Below the pieces are notes generated by a model that ran no database searches, had not been told where the DNA came from, and saw only the letters and a list, made by a program, of their open reading frames with translations. This document shows, piece after piece, positions 53,530 to 63,521 of a stretch of 64,000 bases of DNA. Source of the DNA: Symbiodinium natans (taxonomy: Eukaryota > Sar > Dinophyceae > Suessiales > Symbiodiniaceae). Both the position numbers and the translations under genes were made by a program. The stretch's first letter is position 1. Each line of letters opens with the position of its first letter. The stretch spans positions 1 through 64,000 of the forward strand of contig CAJNDS010002757.1 of the NCBI GenBank assembly GCA_905221605.1. The letters are read 5' to 3'.

Positions 53530-54790
53530 AATCACAAAGCCAAGGTTCAAGCTGTGTGCCGACTGGCCAAGGCTGGCCTCGAACTCCGGGGCATCCTGAG
53601 AGGTGGAGCTTGAGATCTGAGGGTGTGTTGAAGAGAGCAGTTCTACCCTAAGGGTTTAGGGTTTAGAGTTTAGGGTACCCTTAACCTGAAACCCGTAACC
53701 CCAACAAGGGGTTGGGTGGTGTGTTGAAGAGAGTAACTATACCCTAAATCCGATACCCTGAGCCGAAGTCCTCTTGCACAACCCGCAGTGATGTGGGGCC
53801 CCTGGAACCCTAAACCAAGGCGGCTGAGGTTCTCGAGGCGGATGTTGCGAGGCAGGGTCTTCGCCGCGTCGCACGCAGCATGGACTGCATGGTTGCGTTG
53901 CACCCATGCCCGCAGGCCATGGCAGATCCACTGCTACTCAATTGCGAGCGTTACGTGGGGCGATTGCGGTAGCTGAGTTTCTATCGTGCAAACACATCTT
54001 TCGCGATCCAAAGGATGCCTGGAGCAAGCTAAACTCTTTGGACTCGAAGGGTTAGGGGGGCGGGCAGTGGCGCTTAAGAACTGAAAGTGCCCTGAAGTCT
54101 CAGATGGCGGTTGCAGAGCCCGGCAGCCAAAAGAGACCAGAGCGCACGAAGTCCAAAGATGTGTCCAAACAAGACTGGCAAAGCGAAAAAGATTGAACAG
54201 CCATCCATGTTGCTGCCATGTTCTCACACGCAGCGCGTCCGATGTGAATTCAAGGGCCCTCCATTCAAGCACCCCACGAGCCGAGGGTTCAGGGGTTTAG
54301 GGTTTAGGGTTTAGGGTTTAGGGTTCGTCCAAACAAACTTTCCGTGGAAGGAAGGCACTGGGGTGCCATACTTCACGCCCATGTCAAATTCTTTCTCTTA
54401 AGTCTTCCAAATCTTCAACCAGTATGAACATGCGCTTAAGGCAAAGATGTCCAAGGTGGGGTTAAGTTAGCAATAGATCCTCGTACCCTTAAAGACCTCA
54501 TACAGACATTCTATAAAGTCTACCCATTGAAAGAGTCTTATGGGATCACCATTCACCACGCCTCCAACTCCTCGGCCGTAGGCCGGCCTTCTCATCAGTT
54601 CGGGGATGCTTCGGGTTTAGGGTTTCGGGTTTCGTGTTTAGGGTTTAGGGTAACACCCTTACACACAACAAAATTGTTCTACCCCCCCCCCCCCCCCCCC
54701 CCCGCAAAGAAAGCCCCCCCCCCCCCCCCCCCGTTTAAACCCAGGGCCCCTCGTCTAAGGGTCCCTCCGGCCAGTGAATAATGGCATGGT
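53530..54790. other. no gene supported
   Basis: Overlapping short ORFs on both strands, TTTAGGG at 54,294-54,325 and 54,620-54,650, and poly-C runs at about 54,680-54,703 and 54,715-54,732. A direct repeat GTTGAAGAGAG occurs at about 53,627 and 53,723. Confidence 0.4.
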
Positions 54791-54795
54791 TTAGG

Positions 54796-54993
54796 TGCAA
54801 TCTGCGGGGTTCACAACCGCGGATTAAGGGAGTTGGAGCCTGGTTCACAAGGTTCCCCAGCAGGCTGCACACTGCTACTTTTCTGGCGCCTAGCGCGCAT
54901 AAGCTCAAGGGCCCTGTAGCGGCAGTACATACATGCTTCAAATGGCATGACGCTCTCGCTCCACGAAAGCATATGGAATCGCAGAACTTTGCA
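54796..54993 (-). repeat. 3' LTR (198 bp)
   Basis: Identical by eye to 63,324-63,521. Terminal inverted TGCAA/TTGCA. The pol stop is only 20 bp upstream (coding strand) and the purine stretch before it (ACAGGGAA) is a short polypurine-tract candidate. Confidence 0.95.
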
Positions 54994-55013
54994 TTCCCTG
55001 TACTTTAAGTTGA

Positions 55014-58000
55014 TCAAGAAGCCGGATGACTTCCTTGATCCCTGGCATCGTTCTGTACGTCAACTTGCAGTGCCAGCCAACCTTGTTCAAGATGCTCTCT
55101 AAGTTGGTAAGATGGCTTAAGCTTGGTAAGGTGGTCGGCTAACTGGCGACTGGTGTCAACCCACTTGAACGTACCTTTCAGGTCTTCGGGGTCAAATTCT
55201 TCCGCTGACTGTTTGATTGCACCTAGGTCTATCGTGAGACGCTTCTCTTGCGTGGCCGACACTGGCCCATCTTTCACAAGAAGATCATACAAACTACGGC
55301 AATCAGTCACGGGATGTACAGGGAGAAAGTCCTTGGGAAGTGCGCCGCTCTGCACCGGCGAGTAGCTCTCCAAGAGAACTTCCGCTAACAGCTCGCGGAG
55401 GAAGATGCCGCTGTCGAATGCTGTGTCGAGGGACATCGTCTCAGCTGCCAGCGTAGACCGGCATTGGCGTTGGATGCGATGTGATCGCCAATCCATGAGG
55501 GAAGCTGTGTCACCCCCGGGGCTAAAGACATCGGGCCCCGTCAAGAAGCTCAGGTACCCGGCTTGACTCTTCAAGCCCTCGGCGTTTGCCCAAGAGGCGT
55601 CGCTGAAGACCACGACCTTGGCCTGGTCCAACGGCACGGGGGAAAAACACAGGCCCCAGTCCTGAGATTTCTTTGCCTCCTTCAGCAACTTGTTGATCTC
55701 GAGGAGGTTGGAAACGGTGGGCTTCCCGGACATGAAGAGTGAAGTTCCGGCAGCCAGATCCGGACGTGTCTGGCCAATGAGCCAGTGTAGACAGCCGCCG
55801 GCCGATCTCAGCTCGGTCGTCTCCCGGCCAGTCAGCTCGGAGTTGGGCTGAATGGACCTCCACTTCGGTACCGGAGTGAGGTTCGTTGCCTGGATGAACT
55901 TCTCCTGCGTCAGCTGCACTCGGCCATCAGGAAGTCGACGGACTTGTTTCCCGCCGTATTCCAGCACCTCGTCTGTCCGGGAGTCGGCCCAGGACCCAAA
56001 GTCGAAGGCCTCTTTCACCTTCGCCAGCACTTCGTCGGCGCGCCCTCCAGGTTCGCCGGCACCGATCAGATCGTCCACGTGGGCTCCCATCAGGAGCACC
56101 AATTGCCCCAGGTGGTAGTAGGCGAAGAGGGCCTTATCGAGCACGGACTGCACGAAACCCAGCTTTAACAATGTGTCGCGGAGGTGCCTCCAGAACAACC
56201 TTGGTGAGTTTGCCAGGCCGAAAATCCCGCGAACCACGAGAAGGATCTGGCCCGCGACGAGCCCCGGAAGGCCCTCACGGGGTTGCCTTAGAAACAAAGG
56301 CTCCTTCCTCGAAGCCAGCGACTGGTCGCCCTGCAAGAAAGCGCCGGTGACGTCCGCGTTGAAGAGGAACCAGGACGGCAAGCTTGCTGCAATTTGAAGG
56401 ATCACCATGAGACCCAATCTTGTCAGCGTCGGAGCATCTCGCCGCAAAGTGAGCAAGTCAGGATCGCGGTCGCCCCTGCACACCAGCCTAGCCTTTGCTT
56501 TCAAAGGCAGCCAGGGGTAGGGCGCATTCTTGTTGCGGTAGCACACCCTAGTGTCGAGGATGCGACTGCTGTCGTACTGTTCCAACACAACCTGGGACGC
56601 GTGGGGCGACAGGATCTCGACCGCTGCATACTTTGTCCATGTGTCCCACTCCTTCTGCAAGGCCGCCGCGTAGCTGTCCTTCTGCTCGAATGGGATCTGG
56701 TTGAAGGGGATCTCCTTCTCAAGCGCTTTGGCCTCTTTTCGAGTTGCGCACGCAGCGCGTGTGCCAGCGGCCAAAACGGACTCCTGGAAGGGCTGCGAAG
56801 GTTTGGCAAAGAGCTCCTCCACTGAAACCGGCACATAGACGGTGGTGATGTTTACGCCCTTCCCGAGCGCGGCCTCAAGAGCAGCCTCAGCAGCTTCGTC
56901 CAACTCTGGTTCTGGCGTATCAACCTCCACGACCTCCGAGCGGAAACGCTTGGCTTCCGGTTCTTCAAGGCCGCTAGGTCGGTCCTCGCGCGCCGTTGGG
57001 GACGGCTGTGTCCTATCAGACCCACACAAGGAACCAGTGCCATGTTCATATCGCTCCGGTAGTGGTCCGTCTCCTTCGCGATGCTCTCCTTCACCTGCTG
57101 CAGCTTGTGCGTCTAATCCGGGAAGTTCGTTAGGTGCGTCCTCGATGTTGTCGTCGAAGAAAGGGATTACTTCCCCGGGTGCACCAGCTTCTCCATCGGG
57201 GACCTCGGCTCGTATGTCCAGGAACTCCTCCAGGCGGAGGATTGCCTTGCTCAACGACTGGTTCACGGAGAACTCGGCAAGCTTGGCGTCGGCGCTGGCC
57301 CGGATTTGTTGGCGCAGTCTCAACTCCTGGTCGGCATCCATGCCTTGAAGAGCTTGTAGCTTTCCATCCGGTGACAGCAAGTCCACTGGCACCTTTGGGT
57401 GTTTCCCGAACACCCATTCGTTTGCTGAGCAGCCAGAAGTGCGAACTCGGTCGTTCATGCTGGCGCCGACAGAAGAGGCGAGCATCTTCATCCCCAGTCG
57501 GCCGGTAATGTGGTGCTCGTCGATCAACTTGGCCGCCGCGTACCGGAACGCCCGGTTGAACGTCTCGACCTGTCCTGCTTGCCAGTGTGCCTCCGCCGCA
57601 ATGTGCTCGATTTCCGTGCCGACGTTAACGAGCTGTTCTGCAAAATACGCTCCGAAGCCCCCGTCCTGGTCCACCAGGATGGCGTCCGGCCAACCGGCCC
57701 AAGAAGCCCATATGTTGCAGAAGGTCTCGAACACATGTTCTGGATTTCGGCTCTCCACCGGGTAGAAGACGTTGAAGGACCCATTTGGCTCCACGATGTG
57801 CAAGAACCAGTGTCCTTCCTTATCCGCGTCGTGCAGGTGAACGAAGTCCAGACACACTCTCGAGTTGAACGGCCCCGTCATCTTCAAGGAGGAAGGCCTT
57901 GGAGGATGTGGTCTTTTGGTCCTCTCACAGGTGGCACACCGCAGGCGTCGACTGAGTGAAATTGCCTCAGGTGACACCCGGTAGTTTTGGGCAAGTGCCC

Positions 58001-58364
58001 GGGTGAAATCTTCCGCCCGTGGATGCCCCAGATTCCTGTGTGCCCTCACCAGCGACCGCGCAATTGCCTTCTCCTTTTCCTTCAGAGGCCCGCCGATGAA
58101 CCAAATTTCTCCGGCGAAGCTCTGTTGAACCACGCCTTCTTGTATCATCCCCTCATGGATCACGTCCTGCACCATCTGCCCAGGCTCGACCACGTTCTCG
58201 CCAGGTTCCGCGGGTAGCGGCTGTCTCGTTGGAGGTCTCGCTGATGCTGGGCCGGAAGGTTCCCCAGGGGCATGTCCGAGGACGAAAATGGCGTAGCGGA
58301 CGGGAGTCACAAATCGCTCACGCGGTGCTTGGCATTCGCGGATGTACTCTGTCTCAATCTGCAC
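55014..58364 (-). CDS. Ty1/copia pol: integrase, reverse transcriptase, RNase H
   Basis: 1,116 codons from the first in-frame ATG. GAG-pre-integrase zinc site H109/H114/C143/C146; integrase core Asp173, Asp232 (VDQDGGFG) and Glu267 (GQVETFN). The reverse transcriptase region includes LNADV-like FNADVTGAFLQGD and the catalytic AHVDDLIG (A for the usual Y of YVDD). RNase H has FSDASWA, LAAETMSL and VTDCRSLYD. The protein integrates and copies the element (family knowledge). The open frame extends upstream of this ATG, so translation probably enters from the preceding segment, which is in another frame here. Confidence 0.95.
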   Translation of the reverse strand: MQIETEYIRECQAPRERFVTPVRYAIFVLGHAPGEPSGPASARPPTRQPLPAEPGENVVEPGQMVQDVIHEGMIQEGVVQQSFAGEIWFIGGPLKEKEKAIARSLVRAHRNLGHPRAEDFTRALAQNYRVSPEAISLSRRLRCATCERTKRPHPPRPSSLKMTGPFNSRVCLDFVHLHDADKEGHWFLHIVEPNGSFNVFYPVESRNPEHVFETFCNIWASWAGWPDAILVDQDGGFGAYFAEQLVNVGTEIEHIAAEAHWQAGQVETFNRAFRYAAAKLIDEHHITGRLGMKMLASSVGASMNDRVRTSGCSANEWVFGKHPKVPVDLLSPDGKLQALQGMDADQELRLRQQIRASADAKLAEFSVNQSLSKAILRLEEFLDIRAEVPDGEAGAPGEVIPFFDDNIEDAPNELPGLDAQAAAGEGEHREGDGPLPERYEHGTGSLCGSDRTQPSPTAREDRPSGLEEPEAKRFRSEVVEVDTPEPELDEAAEAALEAALGKGVNITTVYVPVSVEELFAKPSQPFQESVLAAGTRAACATRKEAKALEKEIPFNQIPFEQKDSYAAALQKEWDTWTKYAAVEILSPHASQVVLEQYDSSRILDTRVCYRNKNAPYPWLPLKAKARLVCRGDRDPDLLTLRRDAPTLTRLGLMVILQIAASLPSWFLFNADVTGAFLQGDQSLASRKEPLFLRQPREGLPGLVAGQILLVVRGIFGLANSPRLFWRHLRDTLLKLGFVQSVLDKALFAYYHLGQLVLLMGAHVDDLIGAGEPGGRADEVLAKVKEAFDFGSWADSRTDEVLEYGGKQVRRLPDGRVQLTQEKFIQATNLTPVPKWRSIQPNSELTGRETTELRSAGGCLHWLIGQTRPDLAAGTSLFMSGKPTVSNLLEINKLLKEAKKSQDWGLCFSPVPLDQAKVVVFSDASWANAEGLKSQAGYLSFLTGPDVFSPGGDTASLMDWRSHRIQRQCRSTLAAETMSLDTAFDSGIFLRELLAEVLLESYSPVQSGALPKDFLPVHPVTDCRSLYDLLVKDGPVSATQEKRLTIDLGAIKQSAEEFDPEDLKGTFKWVDTSRQLADHLTKLKPSYQLREHLEQGWLALQVDVQNDARDQGSHPAS

Positions 58365-58368
58365 ACTG

Positions 58369-59372
58369 TCATCGTTCAGGAGCAGAACGGAGGCACGATG
58401 TGACTGACTCCTCTAAGCCAGCCTTCACCCGCTTTGCCTTAGGGAGGTGAGCGATCTGCACAGAGAGGATTTGCCAAGGCACCAGTCGCTCGATTTTGCT
58501 GTGGAAGTCCGTGCCGGGTGGAATGAGGAGACTTGCCTGGTTCTTACGACCCAGCAGCTCCTGAGCTTGAGTCAGCATGTCCCGCCACCCGGCTTCATCT
58601 CGTTTGACGTCCACATAGTGCACGGCCCTCACGGCTTCCCACGTCGTCGCGAAGCCATAGTCCTCCTGCGCCACGACTTCCCAGTAGGCTTGGCAGATAG
58701 CGTCTGCCAAGGCCGGCGGATACGCCACCGTCGTTGCGCATTGTCGGTCCAGCGCCCAAGTACAATACGGGTGCGTGGCCACGAACCGAAGTCGCTTCTG
58801 CCCCAGACGTCCATTCTTGTCGGTCAGCTGGGGCATGGACACACACGACGCGGTCTCATACAAGTCCTGGCGCAGCTGGTACTCGGCCTTCTGGAAACCA
58901 TGGGATGTTGCGGGGCTCTCGGCGACGGCATGTCCTCCTCGCCGTCGTTGGCTCCGGAACACATCGTCAGCAAGCTTCGCAAAAGGCTGTACATATTCTC
59001 GGCGCAAGGCCAGTTCTTCGTCGGCTTGTGAAACCGACCATGCCGTACAGGGGATTGCGACCACCACCAGACGAGGATCCAGTCGATCCAGCACACGGAG
59101 CAGCCACTGGCGCTCTTTGGGCTTCTTCAGGTCGCAGCCACACCGAATGTCGATGGGTTGAAGGACCCTCATGCCCCAATGGGCCGTGGCTCGTACCGAA
59201 ATCATAGAAGTTCCACCGAACACTTCCAGGAGATCGCACCCGAATCGCTTGCGAGGCCATCGGGCCTTTTGGAGTCTGTCTTCAACCAGACTCCTGTGCA
59301 TGCGAGCTCCTGCCAAGGCTTGTCGGGCTCGAGACATCATTCGTTTCACTTGGCCACGCTTCAAAGCTCCTC
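58369..59372 (-). CDS. methyltransferase-like domain of the copia polyprotein
   Basis: This is the 3' third of an 851-codon frame (58,369-60,924); the middle of that frame is a shadow. It contains CDLLEVFGGTSM (about 59,209-59,239), which resembles SAM-binding motif I of cytosine-C5 methyltransferases, then VLQPIDI, AIPCTAWS (59,036-59,056; a Pro-Cys like motif IV) and AVAESPATS (like motif VI). Position is between protease and integrase. Retrotransposon-borne cytosine methyltransferases are known in dinoflagellates (established), but these motifs are divergent and some SAM enzyme other than a C5 methyltransferase is possible. Both ends meet frame shifts. Confidence 0.5.
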
Positions 59373-60398
59373 CTCCGACGTCGACTGTTCCGCTGCTTCC
59401 TCCTCCGAGTTCTCCTCCATGTCCTCGTCCGTATTCCACGCCAGCACCTCCCCGAAACTGACCGCCCCCTTCACGGGCGTCGGCGCCATGTACTTGACGG
59501 CCTGCTCGTGGTCGTAGGTCGGGAGGTCGGAGTAGACTGCAGTGCTGGCCCGCGATGTCATCGGAATAGGCGCGGAAGACGGCGTCGGTGCAATGTTCTT
59601 CGAGCTCGTGGCTGTCGAACGCCCAGCCGCCTTGGCCTTGTTGGCCTTCTTGTCGCCCTTGGAGCCCTCCACCATGCAGCCCTGCGAGCAAGAGTAGCAA
59701 GTGGACAAACTTGCGGAAGACGCCTCGTCCTGGCGCACGGAGTCTAACGCCTCCTTGCCCTTGACGATCTTGCCTCCCGGAATGTCTCTGTGGCCCCAAA
59801 GTCGCGGATACGCCGTCACCATGTCCCCTGCGACCGGGATGCGGTACTGCACCCCTTTCCACACTGTGCCGCACTGAGCACACTCCAGGAAACGGCCATG
59901 GGTGTTCCCCGTCTTGCGGCCCATGTGGGGCGGATGTCGGCACTTCTCGCGGGGCGTCGGATACTGGACAGGCGCTGGCTGCCCCGCCGGCTTCTGATTC
60001 CTCACTGCTGGTGGAATCAAAGTAGCCGGGATCGTCTTCAACGAGCTTTCCTCCTGCACGATGGCCTGCACGTAGCCCATGAGAGCCGGAGAGCGGTACT
60101 TCATATCCATGACCTTCTTGTTGAAATGCTCCCACCTGACCATCACGTCGAACATGCTCAGCATCTTCGTCACCACGCCGAACCATAGCCCCTGAAGGTG
60201 CGTCTTCTTCGCCCCGTCGGTGCTCGAGGTTGCCTTCCCCGGGCGCATGCGGTGTTGCATCGCCAAGGGTCTTCTGCGCAGGCTTCTGAAGGGGCCTAAA
60301 GCCGGAGTGCTGCGTAGGAATGCTTTCACCTTGTGGGATGCGATAGGTGCCCTTGCGTCTGGACGGAGGGATCCCTGGTGGCTTTGCTGCTGAAACAT
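59361..60398 (-). CDS. copia polyprotein linker with zinc-ribbon-like motif
   Basis: 345 codons in the same frame as the protease and pol segments. Contains LECAQCGTVW, a CxxC pair resembling half of a zinc ribbon, and two further CxxC-type sites (CYSCSQGC). The first ~60 codons may be out of the true frame. The C-terminus is acidic (NTDEDMEENSEEE). No enzyme assigned. Confidence 0.55.
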   Translation of the reverse strand: MFQQQSHQGSLRPDARAPIASHKVKAFLRSTPALGPFRSLRRRPLAMQHRMRPGKATSSTDGAKKTHLQGLWFGVVTKMLSMFDVMVRWEHFNKKVMDMKYRSPALMGYVQAIVQEESSLKTIPATLIPPAVRNQKPAGQPAPVQYPTPREKCRHPPHMGRKTGNTHGRFLECAQCGTVWKGVQYRIPVAGDMVTAYPRLWGHRDIPGGKIVKGKEALDSVRQDEASSASLSTCYSCSQGCMVEGSKGDKKANKAKAAGRSTATSSKNIAPTPSSAPIPMTSRASTAVYSDLPTYDHEQAVKYMAPTPVKGAVSFGEVLAWNTDEDMEENSEEEAAEQSTSEEEL

Positions 60399-60399
60399 C

Positions 60400-60764
60400 T
60401 ACATGATGTATCTTCTTAACTTGGGGGTTGAGGATCTCGGAGGGCAATGCCTTCACAGACTGTCCGTCAGCCAATGTGACAACCACGTGTTGTTCAGCAG
60501 GAGGAAAGCATTCAAGATCATACTGCCTACCAACCCCAAAGAAGTACGTGCGGCCTATCCAGGGTTCTTGCAAGGAAGCTGACTGTCCGCCCCACTCGTC
60601 CCGCAGAGGCACAGGCAACGCTGAGCAAACCGTCACCCTCAATGGCTGCAGGCTCTCGGGGTCCGGCCCATCGATCGCGTCTTGCGGCTCGAAGAGCGCC
60701 ACTCGTGGCCTGCAATGGTGTCGAACGAAGATCCGAGTGTCATACTTGAACTCCCAATAGTCAT
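60400..60764 (-). CDS. copia polyprotein segment after the protease
   Basis: The first part of the 851-codon frame gives protein-like text (DYWEFKYDTRIFVRHHC, PWIGRTYFFGVGRQYDLE) that continues the protease frame after a shift near 60,760. Function unknown. Confidence 0.5.
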
Positions 60765-62384
60765 TAGGCAGGGCACGTAGAAGTGTGTGGTTCCGCAGGC
60801 AACTTGCGAAACGTCGGGCAAGACTGTCTCTTTTCTTGCGGCGAATGCCGTTGCTGCGACATCCGAGGCGCCAAAGGTGGCACCTGCGTAGCCCTCTTTC
60901 TGGGGCTTCAACCCGGCTGCCCATCCTCCTGCAGGAAACTCGTCGATCGCGATCACTAAGTGCCCTGTCGTGTCTACGAAGAGGGGCACCTCGATCCCGA
61001 TTTCTCGTAGCAGAGCTCGGTCACGACCAATGTCCAAACAAGCGTCCATGAACTTCATCCAGTCTTGTCCTGCCAGAAAGGGCACCTTCGGGCTGTGCGT
61101 GTCTTCCACCGCCGAGGTGTGTATCACGGCCTGTTCCCCACCGATACCAAGCGGAAAAGACCATCTCTCCTTCGACGGCAATGGCGGCCCCGGCCCAAAG
61201 CAGTAGTGCTCCGACTCGGCCTCAATCTTCACATGGACGCCGTAGTTCGTTTCCAGCTGCTTGGCGTAGCTCCGCAACAAAGTCACCCCGGCCACCGTGT
61301 TCTCGCAAGCTGTGTCCAACGTCAGATAGAGCCGGTTGGGCTCCACAGTCGGTGGCCTGCGTGAACTGCTGCAAACTGCCCGCTCCAAGCTGAAGTCGGC
61401 CCGCCGGGTAACTAGGGCGCGCCGAAGCGACTCGATGTCTGGGCCCGGTGTGTCTTCGTCCAACAATTCTCGCACGCCTTTCCTTCCAGATGGCACTGGC
61501 TCCAGACCAAAGTGTCGAAAAGCTTCAGCCACCAACTCGGGGGCCTGACTCGGGGTCATGTGCGGCCGGTGCATGGACTGAATCCTGCTCTTCACCGCCT
61601 CAGCGTCCAGGAAAGTGTCAGAGGTGAGCTGGGCCTTGACCTGGTCCGCGTTCACGGCAGGCGCGCTTGGCTCGGCCTTGCGGCGCACGCGGTCAACACC
61701 CCGCGCCACCGCCTCTGCTTCAGCCCGCCTGTCCCGGTCGTCGCCTGGCTCTCTGCGCGCCGACACATAGGACGAGCGATGCGCCTCATAGCCATAGCGC
61801 TCAGCAGCCCAAGATGGGTACTCGACGTCACGGTCGTAGTCCTCGTACCAGTCCTGGGCCTCATCGTCATCGTCCAGGCCGTCCCGCTGCACGGCGTTGT
61901 TGCTCCTGGCACCCTTGCATTGAGGATCTCCCCGCCAATGACCACGTTGCCCGCAGTCGGCGCACTGCGTCTTGCTCTTGAGCTCCTCAAGGGACATGCC
62001 ACGAGCCTTGCCGCCGCCTCCTTTCTTGCCCTTGCCGTCTTTGGACTTGCCCTTGGAATCGTACTTGGACTTGCCCTTGCCTTTGCCCTTCTGCCCGACG
62101 TAGAAGCCGCGAGCTTGCACTGCCCGCGCCAGCTTCTGGCGATTCTCCCTGTGAGTGGCGAAACAAAGGTGGAGTTCCCTCGCGAGGTCCTCCGGGATCT
62201 CCTCTAGCTCTGCTGACGCCAACTGCTCCACCGGATCCAAGTCGTAGATCCAGTTCTCAACTTGCTCCTCTGTCGCCTCGTTGCCGGGCAACTTCCAAAG
62301 GTCTGCGTAGTCATGCGAAATTGGGCTCTGTTGGATATGAGCTTCGTGAGCAGCACGACCTCCACGGCCACCACGATCTCGCAC
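60639..62384 (-). CDS. copia gag C-terminus, zinc knuckle and aspartic protease
   Basis: 581 codons. Near the start is RGGRGGR, then a Lys/Gly tract (KGKGKGKSKYDSKGK) and a knuckle CADCGQRGHWRGDPQC (about 61,918-61,965), which binds RNA in packaging. The protease active site is LDTACENT (about 61,300-61,330), D-T-A in place of the common D-[ST]-G, as in many copia proteases. After about 60,760 the frame is no longer protein-like and ends in a false stop. Confidence 0.85.
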   Translation of the reverse strand: MRDRGGRGGRAAHEAHIQQSPISHDYADLWKLPGNEATEEQVENWIYDLDPVEQLASAELEEIPEDLARELHLCFATHRENRQKLARAVQARGFYVGQKGKGKGKSKYDSKGKSKDGKGKKGGGGKARGMSLEELKSKTQCADCGQRGHWRGDPQCKGARSNNAVQRDGLDDDDEAQDWYEDYDRDVEYPSWAAERYGYEAHRSSYVSARREPGDDRDRRAEAEAVARGVDRVRRKAEPSAPAVNADQVKAQLTSDTFLDAEAVKSRIQSMHRPHMTPSQAPELVAEAFRHFGLEPVPSGRKGVRELLDEDTPGPDIESLRRALVTRRADFSLERAVCSSSRRPPTVEPNRLYLTLDTACENTVAGVTLLRSYAKQLETNYGVHVKIEAESEHYCFGPGPPLPSKERWSFPLGIGGEQAVIHTSAVEDTHSPKVPFLAGQDWMKFMDACLDIGRDRALLREIGIEVPLFVDTTGHLVIAIDEFPAGGWAAGLKPQKEGYAGATFGASDVAATAFAARKETVLPDVSQVACGTTHFYVPCLMTIGSSSMTLGSSFDTIAGHEWRSSSRKTRSMGRTPRACSH

Positions 62385-63313
62385 ATCACGACCTCCAGCA
62401 GCGTTGGCCTGACATTCACATTCTGGTACAGCAGCTCCACCGCCGCCTTCATCTTCTTCCAGTTGTACTCGCCGCCCGTGCGCAGCAACAAATTTGCCTG
62501 TCTCTCGGTGGACGACTGGGTGTGCTCGAAGAAGAAATAGATCATGATCTCGTCCGGGATCGTGAGGTTAGCCTCGCGACACCTACGTGCCGCCTTGTCC
62601 ATGGCGTCGGCCACCTCCAGCATGGAGTAGGACTTGTCGCCCAAATTCAGGCGAAAGAAGCCCCGCATGGCAGACCCCACCTTGTGCATCCTCTTTTCGT
62701 CGAACTTCTCCTTGAGGACACGCAACAAGACCTGCCACCCTTTCTCCACGCCGAAAGTCCGAGCCGGGATGTCCTCCAGGTAGTCGGCCGCGTCTCCATC
62801 AAGCGCAGCGTGAAGCCTCAAGCCGATCTCGCTGTCGTCGATGATGTTCTTGGCGATCTCCACATAGGAGTCCACTTTGGCCGACCATTTCCTGAAGCAC
62901 TTTGGATCCTTCTTCTTGTCGCCGTCGAAGGCAGGAGCCGGAGGTAAGTTCCCCCGGGGCTTCCGCTGCGACTTGCTCTTGTCATCAGAGCCTGCAGGGG
63001 CTCCTCTTGCCTTCGCCGGTTCCAAGGGTGAAGACTTAGGTGCGCTAGAAGAACTGCTTGCCGCCGCTGTCCTCAGACCATTGCGACCGCGCTGTCCGGA
63101 ACCTCCACGAGGGGGCTCTGCCAGCAGCTCATCTTCATCTTCGTCTTCAACTACATATGCCGGATGTGACGAGGGATCCATATCGTCTTCTCCGTACATC
63201 TGTCTGTCGGACTCCCTTTCGGAGTCTGCGGCCTCATCATCTTCGGCCTCAGCCGCCGACAGATCATCTTGGCCGCCAGAGGTAGGCTGCGTCATCGAAG
63301 GGATATTGGGCAT
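62204..63313 (-). CDS. copia gag (N-terminal capsid part)
   Basis: 369 codons. Acidic/Ser-rich N-terminus (EDEDEDELLAEPPRGG), a basic patch (KSKSQRKPRGN), then a capsid-like helical region (FRKWSAKVDSYVEIAKNI, LRVLKEKFDEKRMHKVGSA). The start ATG is 11 bp after the 5' LTR. The true frame is left near 62,400 (after LLYQNVNV); the last ~65 codons are shadow. Confidence 0.85.
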   Translation of the reverse strand: MPNIPSMTQPTSGGQDDLSAAEAEDDEAADSERESDRQMYGEDDMDPSSHPAYVVEDEDEDELLAEPPRGGSGQRGRNGLRTAAASSSSSAPKSSPLEPAKARGAPAGSDDKSKSQRKPRGNLPPAPAFDGDKKKDPKCFRKWSAKVDSYVEIAKNIIDDSEIGLRLHAALDGDAADYLEDIPARTFGVEKGWQVLLRVLKEKFDEKRMHKVGSAMRGFFRLNLGDKSYSMLEVADAMDKAARRCREANLTIPDEIMIYFFFEHTQSSTERQANLLLRTGGEYNWKKMKAAVELLYQNVNVRPTLLEVVMCEIVVAVEVVLLTKLISNRAQFRMTTQTFGSCPATRRQRSKLRTGSTTWIRWSSWRQQS

Positions 63314-63323
63314 GCGCTACCAA
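63314..63323 (-). promoter_or_regulatory. primer-binding site candidate
   Basis: Minus strand reads TTGGTAGCGC directly after the LTR and continues ATGCCC. TGGTAGC is complementary to a tRNA 3' end GCTA-CCA, as in initiator-Met tRNAs of some eukaryotes, but the match fails after about eight bases. Confidence 0.45.
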
Positions 63324-63521
63324 TGCAATCTGCGGGGTTCACAACCGCGGATTAAGGGAGTTGGAGCCTGGTTCACAAGGTTCCCCAGCAGGCTGCACAC
63401 TGCTACTTTTCTGGCGCCTAGCGCGCATAAGCTCAAGGGCCCTGTAGCGGCAGTACATACATGCTTCAAATGGCATGACGCTCTCGCTCCACGAAAGCAT
63501 ATGGAATCGCAGAACTTTGCA
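63324..63521 (-). repeat. 5' LTR (198 bp)
   Basis: Same 198 bases as 54,796-54,993, starting TG and ending CA. It should hold the element promoter. Confidence 0.95.

Noticed and set aside
59900-60600. Middle of the 851-codon frame read as Gly/Arg-rich protein
   Set aside because: A second frame over the same bases gives better protein text and matches the frames of protease and pol; the Gly/Arg text is a shadow.
55044-63300. Many long ORFs antisense or out of frame within the retrotransposon (for example plus ORFs of 253 and 231 codons)
   Set aside because: They are shadows of gag and pol; GC-rich coding DNA leaves open antisense frames and none carries a domain.
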